From Pseudomonadota bacterium (GTDB lineage Bacteria > Desulfobacterota > Syntrophia > Syntrophales > JADFWA01), in NCBI GenBank assembly GCA_030610915.1, contig JAUWQS010000012.1, positions 1 through 14,051 of the forward strand: a DNA stretch of 14,051 nucleotides. Reading direction: 5' to 3'. Shown one piece after another: positions 1 to 5,308 of this stretch. The translations under genes were made by a program, and so were the position numbers. Each line of letters opens with the position of its first letter. Positions within the stretch are counted from its first letter, which is position 1. The notes under the pieces were generated by a model. It saw only the letters and a program-made list of their open reading frames with translations. It made no database searches and was not told the DNA's origin.

Positions 1-137
1 TCAGGCCATCTTTAGCCGATTCTCAATCGCAAAATCCTCGAAATAGCACAACTATTCCTCTGCTTTTGCTCAATCGTATCGACTAAATCTAACCTAAATC
101 TGAGCGCCCAACCGTAACACCTATTCCCTGACAGACC
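1..137. other. Noncoding stretch downstream of the NUDIX gene
   Basis: I see no supportable gene, RNA or clear terminator here. A 6-bp inverted repeat (CCTAAG at 137-142 and CTTAGG at 153-158) overlaps the NUDIX stop codon, but no T-run follows it on the minus strand. A short minus-strand reading frame ending at position 1 is interrupted by a stop codon and is not called. Confidence 0.4.
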
Positions 138-1142
138 CTAAGTATACCCAACGCTTAGGTAATAGTCAATTCTGTCGTAAAGAAAAATGATCCGGTTGTT
201 CATCTCCAGTGTCGTGTATATCTGGAGCGGCGATCCAAGAATCTTGCGCTTCATAACCTGAGTCCAAATCGCTTTCCTGCTCAGGGCCATTGCGTTAAGG
301 ACAGAGGGCATGGGAATGTCGTGATTGCTAAGTCGTATACCCGCTTCAAGAAAATAGTTATGGTCAAAGGCGACTCTCCTCCCCCGCAGGAGGTTTTGGA
401 CTTCCCTGAGCGCCCTGGTATGCACCTCCGACATCAACTTTATGTGTGAAGCGATATCCGGTATAATCGCCTTTACATCTTCCATCCACTGGCTTGAGAT
501 CTCATCTTCGTGCCGATCGATGAGCCGTACCAGGACATTTGAAAGAAAGGCCTTTTCTTCCCTCGGCTCAACGGCAGTGATATTGGTCTCTTCCATATCG
601 GAAAAGAGCTGCCGGTATGAATCGGCCATGGCCCAGGTGTCGCGGTAGAGTTCGAGATACATATCGACGGCCTTTCGATTCGATTCCCATGCAAGCTGTG
701 GAAGTTCATGAATTGGAACATACTGCGCATCATCGGCATCATCTCCCGCTATGAGCTTCCCTCCCGTCTGGTGGATCTCGTATGTAATGATGGCAAGGCT
801 ACCATAGTAATCACTATCCACGGTATCGACATCGATAAGTCTCGCAATTTCCCCTTCCAGACCTGTCTCTTCACGAAGCTCTCTAAGGGCGGCTTCCAGC
901 ACCTCTTCACCAGATTCGGCAAACCCGATGGGGAGGCACCACATCCCCCGGCGGGGCTCATTCCCCCGCTTCACCAGCAATAGTTCCCTTTTTTCATTGA
1001 CCACAATAGCGCTGACGACAGGAAGGGGGTTCTTGTAAAAGACAGTATCACAGCAGGCGCAGTAGTCCCTTATCTTACCCTCGATCTTTTTTTCAGCCAG
1101 CGAGTTCCCGCAGTAACAGCAAAAATGTTGTTTTCTCTTCAC
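138..1142 (-). CDS. NUDIX hydrolase with N-terminal zinc ribbon and C-terminal helical domain
   Basis: This is a 334-residue protein in three parts. Residues 8-31 form a zinc ribbon with paired CxxC motifs (C8/C11 and C28/C31). Residues about 40-165 are a NUDIX domain with a complete NUDIX box (G73, E79, R87-E88, E91-E92, G94), so it should hydrolyse a nucleoside-diphosphate-linked substrate using Mg2+; the zinc ribbon resembles that of NudC-like and related NUDIX proteins. Residues about 195-334 are an all-helical extension that loosely resembles the N-terminal domain of RsbRD-type regulators; that resemblance is my inference. The start is GTG, with a GAGGG ribosome-binding site 7 nt upstream. 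It is the last gene of a minus-strand operon, 14 bp after the methyltransferase stop codon. The substrate cannot be told from sequence. The extra C-terminal domain is unusual and suggests a sensing or regulatory role rather than simple housekeeping. Confidence 0.88.
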   Translation of the reverse strand: MKRKQHFCCYCGNSLAEKKIEGKIRDYCACCDTVFYKNPLPVVSAIVVNEKRELLLVKRGNEPRRGMWCLPIGFAESGEEVLEAALRELREETGLEGEIARLIDVDTVDSDYYGSLAIITYEIHQTGGKLIAGDDADDAQYVPIHELPQLAWESNRKAVDMYLELYRDTWAMADSYRQLFSDMEETNITAVEPREEKAFLSNVLVRLIDRHEDEISSQWMEDVKAIIPDIASHIKLMSEVHTRALREVQNLLRGRRVAFDHNYFLEAGIRLSNHDIPMPSVLNAMALSRKAIWTQVMKRKILGSPLQIYTTLEMNNRIIFLYDRIDYYLSVGYT

Positions 1143-1156
1143 GACACATCCCTCGT

Positions 1157-2020
1157 TTATGCCTGTGGTTCAAAACACCTGAAAATACAGTCGTCTTTTG
1201 TAATGACCACCGCTCCCCGTTCGCGGGTGCTCTCTCGGATATCATGGTAAAAGCTCGACAGCGCCTCTTCAACCCTCTGTGGATCTGTATCGAATATCTC
1301 TTTAAAGAGGAGGTTTTTCTTTTTCTCCAGATAATCGATGCAATCGTCTACGTTGTCACTGGGAAATGAGAGCGCATTTTCGAAAACGATCTTTTCAATT
1401 CTGCCGAAGTGCCCTTTGAGCCATTTCTCACCGTTTTCCAGAGAAAAGACATGCAAGAGCCTTCTGATGACCGGTTCCCCCGGGGCTTCAATGCCGATCG
1501 ACTGAATGCAACGGGGAATAAGCCGGATCACCTCACGAAGCGAAAACTCCGAATGGGTAATGGTAATAAAAACACCAGTTGGTCTCAGGATTCGTGCAAT
1601 CTCACCGATAAGATGGGGAAAGAAATAAAGTGAATAACTGGCTGCAACAAGGTCGAAACTGTTCCCGGCCATATTTTTTATGAGATCGGCGCTTCCCACA
1701 GTAAACCGACCCCTGTATCCCATTAAATCCACAGCGTTGAGAAAAAGCTCCCTGTTGGCCTCATCAATAAGATCGATACCCTCAATGGAAGCGCCCTCCT
1801 GCAGACGTCCAGCGAGTTTCTCCGCAAAAAAACCATAGGCGCATCCCAAATCCAGGACAGATTCGACACCGGTCAGATCCAGTCCACTCAAGGCCTTATC
1901 CCTGATATCCTCCCTGTTGACGGAGTAGCGGGTGATCAATTGCCGTACCCTCACATGAGTCTGAACTGTATTGTAGGCTTTTTTTATATCTTCTATAGAA
2001 TAAAGATTGTTTTTGCTCAT
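1157..2020 (-). CDS. Class I SAM-dependent methyltransferase (type 11-like)
   Basis: About 287 residues from the ATG at 2020. The SAM-binding motif I reads VLDLGCAYG at residues 55-63. An acidic residue after the second strand (IEGIDLIDEANRE) and the post-motif segment LRPTGVFITITHSEF complete a Rossmann methyltransferase fold. The C-terminal third is charged and helical and probably shapes the acceptor site; the acceptor is unknown. An in-frame ATG at 2077 would add 19 residues and begin 11 bp after the thioesterase stop codon. I prefer 2020 because the added residues (beginning MACQKGICPF) do not look like part of the fold. Neither start has a strong Shine-Dalgarno sequence, so the choice is uncertain. 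It is the middle gene of the thioesterase-methyltransferase-NUDIX operon. It could be a small-molecule or lipid methyltransferase; I do not recognise a specific family member. Confidence 0.85.
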   Translation of the reverse strand: MSKNNLYSIEDIKKAYNTVQTHVRVRQLITRYSVNREDIRDKALSGLDLTGVESVLDLGCAYGFFAEKLAGRLQEGASIEGIDLIDEANRELFLNAVDLMGYRGRFTVGSADLIKNMAGNSFDLVAASYSLYFFPHLIGEIARILRPTGVFITITHSEFSLREVIRLIPRCIQSIGIEAPGEPVIRRLLHVFSLENGEKWLKGHFGRIEKIVFENALSFPSDNVDDCIDYLEKKKNLLFKEIFDTDPQRVEEALSSFYHDIRESTRERGAVVITKDDCIFRCFEPQA

Positions 2021-2088
2021 GGCTACGGCTCTATTATCACCAGGGGAAAAGGGACAGATACCCTTTTGACATGCCATCCCTGAGTTCT

Positions 2089-2478
2089 TTATTGCTTCAC
2101 ATCTTTCAGGAAAACCTCTCTAACCTCTTCTGGAATCTCAAGCTTCTTATCAGCTTTTAAATCATACCCAATCTGAACACTTTTAGCTTTCACGACCTCT
2201 CTTCCGCTATTTTTTTCCAGCATTCTATAACCAAAAATAAAACTTGTTTTTCCAATTCCTTCGACCCAAATTTCAACAATGGCAGTCTCTCCCAAAAACA
2301 TCGGAAACAGATAGTCTATTTCTATTCTCCTCAAAACAAAAACCGGTTTAAGTTCCCTGAATCTTGATATAAGGTATTTTACTCTTGCCGTTTCGAGATA
2401 TCTCGCAAAAGTTACATTGTTAACGTGTCCGAAAGAATCAACGTCTCCAAACCAAACCTCCACTTCAAAACTTAACAA
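2089..2478 (-). CDS. Hot-dog fold acyl-CoA thioesterase (4HBT/YbgC-like), TTG start
   Basis: A 129-residue single hot-dog domain, the usual size for 4-hydroxybenzoyl-CoA thioesterase/YbgC relatives. The signature near the N-terminus, GDVDSFGHVNNVTFARYLE, contains the conserved Asp, the GHVNN turn and the YLE helix of the family. It should hydrolyse an acyl-CoA or acyl-ACP thioester in the cytoplasm; the acyl chain is unknown. The same frame is open upstream to 2661, but that extension lies inside inserted repeat DNA (2498-2910) and is not homologous to thioesterases. A TTG at 2478 is preceded by GAGGAGGT 7 nt upstream, which puts the start exactly where the domain begins (LSFEVEVWFGD). It is the first gene of the minus-strand operon. 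The mobile element inserted only a few bases upstream of this ribosome-binding site, so the promoter may now be supplied by the element or by read-through. Confidence 0.85.
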   Translation of the reverse strand: MLSFEVEVWFGDVDSFGHVNNVTFARYLETARVKYLISRFRELKPVFVLRRIEIDYLFPMFLGETAIVEIWVEGIGKTSFIFGYRMLEKNSGREVVKAKSVQIGYDLKADKKLEIPEEVREVFLKDVKQ

Positions 2479-2485
2479 GAGTATA

Positions 2486-2490
2486 CCTCC
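2486..2490 (-). promoter_or_regulatory. Ribosome-binding site that fixes the thioesterase TTG start
   Basis: GGAGG (inside GAGGAGGT on the minus strand) lies 7 nt before the TTG at 2478. It directly abuts the 7-8 bp target duplication of the inserted element at 2498, so the insertion spared the ribosome-binding site by a single base. Confidence 0.75.
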
Positions 2491-2612
2491 TCTATTAGTA
2501 TCAGGCTGAAGCTGTTTAGGCTGAAGGCTGAAGGCTGAAGGTACCCGAAAAACACGATTGTGGCACTTTGGCAGAGAACCAGCAGATTCTTGCATCAAAC
2601 ATGGCTTCAAAG

Positions 2613-2839
2613 GTATCAGCTCAATAAATAGGGGCAACCCCAGACACGTAGCCGCTTCCATCTTCTGGAAGCGGGGTTTGGGCGTAGAGGTTACGCCTTT
2701 GAGCTTTGCACAGTCCCTGTAGCGGAGACCTTCAGGTCTCCATATTCACGTAACACAGTATGACTGAAGCACATGGAAGGCTGAAGCCTTCCGCTACATG
2801 CTTCTGCCATACGCCTTCCCCTATTTATTGAACTATTAC
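2613..2839. mobile_element. Family A MITE-like element, copy 1, with REPIN-like core, nested in family B
   Basis: A 227-bp noncoding element. Its ends are 22-bp imperfect inverted repeats (left GTATCAGCTCAATAAATA, right in reverse complement GTAATAGTTCAATAAATA, each followed by GGGG) with three mismatches. It is flanked by perfect 8-bp direct repeats CTTCAAAG at 2605-2612 and 2840-2847. The second family B copy has only one such octamer (CTTCATAG) at the matching place, which is the empty site. The core has several hairpins: 2652-2674 (9-bp stem), 2691-2707, and a REP pair at 2718-2798. A same-length copy lies at 11178-11404, with about 20 differences counted by eye. GTA/TAC ends and 8-bp duplications would fit mobilisation by an IS66-type transposase; that is inference, as no transposase is present. 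Confidence 0.88.
2718..2798. repeat. REPIN-like inverted pair of REP sequences inside family A copy 1
   Basis: TGTAGCGGAGACC-TTCA-GGTCTCC (2718-2741) and the opposite-strand unit GGAAGGCT-GA-AGCCTTCC-GCTACA (2775-2798) face each other. Each is a hairpin preceded 5' on its own strand by GTAG, the hallmark of REP sequences moved by RAYT (TnpA-REP) proteins. The same pair occurs at 11283-11363, and a divergent pair at 7779-7883. Confidence 0.7.
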
Positions 2840-2918
2840 CTTCAAAGTGTGTAGTATCTCCGCTTTTCCTAACAGTCTTCAGCCTTCAGTCTATTCACCT
2901 AAGTAGTTACATCTATTA

Positions 2919-3070
2919 AACATTCCCGAAGCGGTTATAGCCCTTGCAATGGTCGCGTCAGGCACCTCGAGCCCAGAGGTGGCAACATGCATAACCGCAG
3001 TTCGCAAGGGAGAGGGTGGCATTGCGGTAGGCAATATCCTTCTTCCCTCCTCACCGCCATTCAATATGTC
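2919..3070 (+). pseudogene. Relic of a Na+/Ca2+ exchanger (CaCA family, YrbG-like)
   Basis: Plus-strand translation from about 2919 reads IPEAVIALAMVASG followed by GTSSPEVATCITAVRKGE and GGIAVGNIL. This matches the conserved alpha-repeat of K+/Na+-dependent calcium antiporters, where GTSxPE and the following GNxxGSNIFN form the ion-binding site. Only about 45-50 codons remain. The GSNI that should follow is scrambled (NILLPSSPPFN), and no start or upstream half exists because the sequence begins right at the family B insertion (target duplication 2911-2918). Its tail overlaps the last codons of the TPR gene on the other strand. It is a dead fragment, left by the insertion or by a rearrangement. 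The family assignment rests on the motif alone. Confidence 0.6.
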
Positions 3071-3515
3071 TTGCCTTCAGATAATCCTGAGCTGTTTTAG
3101 AATCCAACATAGCGGCAACTTTCATATCTTTGATTGCCTGTTCAATATCTCCAAGTTTCCAATAGGTATATCCACGGGTGTAGTAGGCCTTTGCGAATTT
3201 AGGGTTCAGTTCAATTGCCCTATCGTAATCTCTGATCGCCTGCTGGTAGTCAGTGAGATTCTCGTAGACAACTCCACGGCTGCAGTAAGCCTCTGCATAT
3301 CCGGGGTTCAGCTCGATTGCCATGTCATAATCTCTGATTGCCTGCCTGAGATCTCCACGATTCCGGTAATAGACGTATCCGCGGTTATAATAAGCCTCTG
3401 CATGTTCAGGATTGAGCTCAATTGCCTCGTTAAAGGCACCAATTGCCTCCTGGTAACTGCCGCATGATGCCAGTGATACTCCTTTCTTATGCCGATCATT
3501 TGCAACGCTTAACAT
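3051..3515 (-). CDS. Small tetratricopeptide repeat (TPR) protein
   Basis: A 154-residue soluble protein made almost entirely of about four consecutive 34-residue TPR units (roughly residues 5-38, 39-73, 74-107 and 108-141). The repeating signature is (Y/F)xxAIxxxxxAIELNPxxAxAYxxRG. There is no signal peptide and no membrane segment. TPR arrays bind partner proteins; the partner is unknown. The ATG at 3515 has an excellent AAGGAGG 8 nt upstream. The last codons overlap an antisense exchanger relic, so the C-terminal tail (RHIEWR) may have come from the rearranged junction rather than an ancestral TPR gene. It stands alone on the minus strand, with mobile-element DNA on both sides. Confidence 0.85.
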   Translation of the reverse strand: MLSVANDRHKKGVSLASCGSYQEAIGAFNEAIELNPEHAEAYYNRGYVYYRNRGDLRQAIRDYDMAIELNPGYAEAYCSRGVVYENLTDYQQAIRDYDRAIELNPKFAKAYYTRGYTYWKLGDIEQAIKDMKVAAMLDSKTAQDYLKARHIEWR

Positions 3516-3572
3516 TTTACCAAACCTCCTTTTGCCCTGGATCTTATATTCGAGTATTTTACTTATAACATA

Positions 3573-3756
3573 GTAACTACTCAGGTTGATAGACTAAAGA
3601 CTGAAGACTGTTAGGAAAAGCGGGAATACTGCACACTATGAAGCCATGTTTGATGCAAAAATCTGCTGTTTCTCCGCCAAAGTACGGCAATCGCGTTCTT
3701 CCGGCCCCTTCAGCCTTTAGCCTAAACAGCTTCAGCCTGACTACGTGAGTAGTTAC
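3573..3756. mobile_element. Family B MITE-like element, copy 2 (uninterrupted; holds the empty site for family A)
   Basis: A 184-bp noncoding element with inverted ends GTAACTACTCAGG (3573-3585) and, at the right, GTGAGTAGTTAC (3745-3756). Perfect 8-bp direct repeats ATAACATA flank it at 3565-3572 and 3757-3764. It is the reverse-orientation relative of 2498-2910. At 3636-3643 it carries CTATGAAG (reverse complement CTTCATAG), a single copy of the octamer that is duplicated around the family A element in copy 1. GTAA...TTAC ends with 8-bp duplications are the pattern I know from IS66-family insertion sequences. It contains the frequent micro-repeat CTTCAGCCTAAACAGC. It lies between the TPR gene and the MmgE/PrpD gene, which point away from each other. 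Confidence 0.85.
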
Positions 3757-3813
3757 ATAACATATAGTCAAACCCTTATCAAAATATCCATAATTCACTT
3801 TTCTATATCCTAT

Positions 3814-3827
3814 AATATCATGATATT
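3814..3827. promoter_or_regulatory. Perfect 14-bp palindrome upstream of the MmgE/PrpD operon (candidate operator)
   Basis: AATATCATGATATT is a perfect dyad located 17 bp upstream of the best TTGACT element and 74 bp before the start codon. Position and symmetry fit a regulator-binding site, but no known consensus is recognised and AT-rich palindromes can arise by chance. Confidence 0.3.
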
Positions 3828-3843
3828 CCAGCGCAATTTTTTC

Positions 3844-3872
3844 TTGACTTACATATGGATTTCATTTATTTT
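3844..3872 (+). promoter_or_regulatory. Candidate sigma-70 promoter for the MmgE/PrpD-oxidoreductase operon
   Basis: TTGACT (3844-3849), a 17-bp spacer and TATTTT (3867-3872), then an A/G-rich leader with a GGGGGG-type ribosome-binding site before the ATG at 3901. The -35 is good (5 of 6) and the -10 is only fair (4 of 6). Confidence 0.4.
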
Positions 3873-3900
3873 TTAAAAAAAGTGAGGAAGGGGGGAGAAA

Positions 3901-5286
3901 ATGCAAGTCACAGAGAAGGTAAGCAGGTTCATAGTGGATGCATCCTTAGATGAAATGCCGGCCGGGGCAGTGAAAACAGCCAAAGAGGCTATAAGGGATT
4001 GTCTGGGATGCACGCTTCTTGGCGCGGTGCAGCCGATAGGCAGGATAATTAGTGAATTTGTAATTGAAGCGGAAGCCAGGCCGGTGGCCAGTATAATTGG
4101 CTGGGGGAAAAAGACGGCGCCTCATCTGGCTGCTCTGGCCAATGGCATTATGGCCCATGCTGAGGACTATGATGATATGAGCTATGGTGTTTATGGCCAT
4201 CCTACTCCTCCGATGCTTCCTGCTATATTGGCCCTTGGTGAGCAGTATAAGGTTTCGGGCAAACGAGTTATCGAAGCCTATATTACGGGTTTTGAGGTTG
4301 GATCATGCCTGGGGCGAGCGATCAATCCAGGTCATTACATAAGGGGCTGGCATGGAACTGCCACAGCGGGCACTATGGAGGCCGTGGCGGCAAGCGCCAA
4401 ACTGCTCAAGCTAAGTGCGGACCAGACGAGGATGGCCCTGGGAATTGCAGCTTCGGAGACCTGCGGGATAAGGCAAAACTTCGGCACCATGACCAAGCCG
4501 TTTCATGCCGGCAATGCCGCCAGAAGCGGTGTCGTGGCGGCGCAGCTTGCGCAAAAGGGTTTTACCGCTGACGCCAACATCATTGAGGCGCCTCTCGGGT
4601 TCGGCCACCTCTTTCAGGGTGACGAACCGCCGGATTGGGGAAAGGTCGCACCTTTGGGAGAGAATTTTGATATTGCCGCCGAGGGTGTAGCCTTCGAAGG
4701 TATAGAAGGTGGAGGTATAGCCTTTAAGCTCTATCCGAGCTGTGGTGAAACACATGCCGAGATTCAGATCATCCTTGACTTGATGCGAAAACATCACTTC
4801 TCTCACGATGATGTGGAGAGTATAGAATGTGTGTTCAGTGATACTATGAATTCGGTGATGCTCCATCTGGATCCCAAGACCGGTATGGAAGGCAAGTTCA
4901 GTGCCGAGTATTGCACTGCTCGAGCGCTGCTTGACAACAATGTTGGGCTGCAGGACTTTACCGATGAGAAAGTCAATCAACCTGAGGTGAGGCAGGTGAT
5001 GCAAAAAATAAAGAGACGAATTGATCCGGATATGACTATGCTGGCTTCTACTCTCAACATCAAATTGAAAGATGGACGTAAATTCAGTCAGCACGTCGAA
5101 GTAATCAGGGGAATGCCCCAAAATCCGCTCAGCGAAGAGGAGATGGTGGCTAAATATAAAGATTGCGCTCAATTGGTTCTTTCACCCATCGATATTGACA
5201 GATCTTTAGAGTTGCTCAAAAACCTGGAAGAGGTGGGGAACATTACTGAGTTAATGAATATTCTGGTCAAATCACCAGTGAGCTAA
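3901..5286 (+). CDS. MmgE/PrpD family protein
   Basis: 461 residues, the typical full length of the MmgE/PrpD family, which includes 2-methylcitrate dehydratase, cis-aconitate decarboxylase and related enzymes acting on branched polycarboxylic acids. The N-terminal helical domain (about 1-260) carries recognisable family blocks: HAEDYDD, GHPTPPMLPAILALGE, GWHGTATAGTMEA and GTMTKPFHAGNAARSGV. The C-terminal domain (about 265-450) contains KLYPSCGETHAEI and GKFSAEYCTARAL. The ATG at 3901 is preceded by a very strong G-rich Shine-Dalgarno sequence. It lies 19 bp upstream of a flavin/iron-sulfur ene-reductase-like gene, so the two are probably co-transcribed. Dehydration or decarboxylation of an organic acid is plausible, but propionate genes such as prpB/prpC are not here, so calling it a methylcitrate dehydratase would be unsupported. 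Confidence 0.9.
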   Translation: MQVTEKVSRFIVDASLDEMPAGAVKTAKEAIRDCLGCTLLGAVQPIGRIISEFVIEAEARPVASIIGWGKKTAPHLAALANGIMAHAEDYDDMSYGVYGHPTPPMLPAILALGEQYKVSGKRVIEAYITGFEVGSCLGRAINPGHYIRGWHGTATAGTMEAVAASAKLLKLSADQTRMALGIAASETCGIRQNFGTMTKPFHAGNAARSGVVAAQLAQKGFTADANIIEAPLGFGHLFQGDEPPDWGKVAPLGENFDIAAEGVAFEGIEGGGIAFKLYPSCGETHAEIQIILDLMRKHHFSHDDVESIECVFSDTMNSVMLHLDPKTGMEGKFSAEYCTARALLDNNVGLQDFTDEKVNQPEVRQVMQKIKRRIDPDMTMLASTLNIKLKDGRKFSQHVEVIRGMPQNPLSEEEMVAKYKDCAQLVLSPIDIDRSLELLKNLEEVGNITELMNILVKSPVS

Positions 5287-5308
5287 AGATGATAAAAAGG
5301 AGATTATG

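Larger units (their letters stand above)
2498..2910. mobile_element. Family B MITE-like element, copy 1, interrupted by a nested family A element
   Basis: This is an inverted-orientation copy of the element at 3573-3756, matched along almost its whole length once the nested insertion at 2613-2847 is removed. Its right end is intact, reading AAGTAGTTAC at 2901-2910. Its left end keeps GTA but has lost about 13 bp compared with copy 2. TCTATTA at 2491-2497 recurs at 2912-2918 directly after the right end, consistent with an 8-bp target duplication carrying one mismatch. It encodes no protein, so it is non-autonomous. It separates the thioesterase operon from whatever lay upstream. Confidence 0.8.

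Noticed and set aside
1..60. Possible MaoC-like fragment on the minus strand (reads CYFEDFAIENRLKMA)
   Set aside because: Only ~15 residues between two stop codons and a weak similarity; it cannot be separated from chance at the window edge.
137..158. Rho-independent terminator for the NUDIX operon
   Set aside because: The stem is only 6 bp with a 10-nt loop, overlaps the stop codon, and no T-run follows on the minus strand.
2949..3467. A 172-codon plus-strand open frame as a real gene
   Set aside because: Only the first ~35 codons resemble a protein family (the exchanger relic); the rest is antisense to the TPR repeats.
2490..3760. A CRISPR array, suggested by repeated hairpin words
   Set aside because: The repeats are inverted, of unequal spacing and include target duplications; there are no regular direct repeats with unique spacers and no cas genes.
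3577..3798. A 73-codon minus-strand open frame upstream of the TPR gene
   Set aside because: It lies almost wholly inside family B copy 2, has no domain or ribosome-binding support, and the homologous copy at 2498-2910 does not preserve it.
4411..5172. A 253-codon minus-strand open frame
   Set aside because: It is antisense to the well-supported MmgE/PrpD gene, with no family features of its own.
3901..5286. Specific naming as prpD (2-methylcitrate dehydratase)
   Set aside because: The family is functionally mixed and no methylcitrate-cycle partner genes are in the window.
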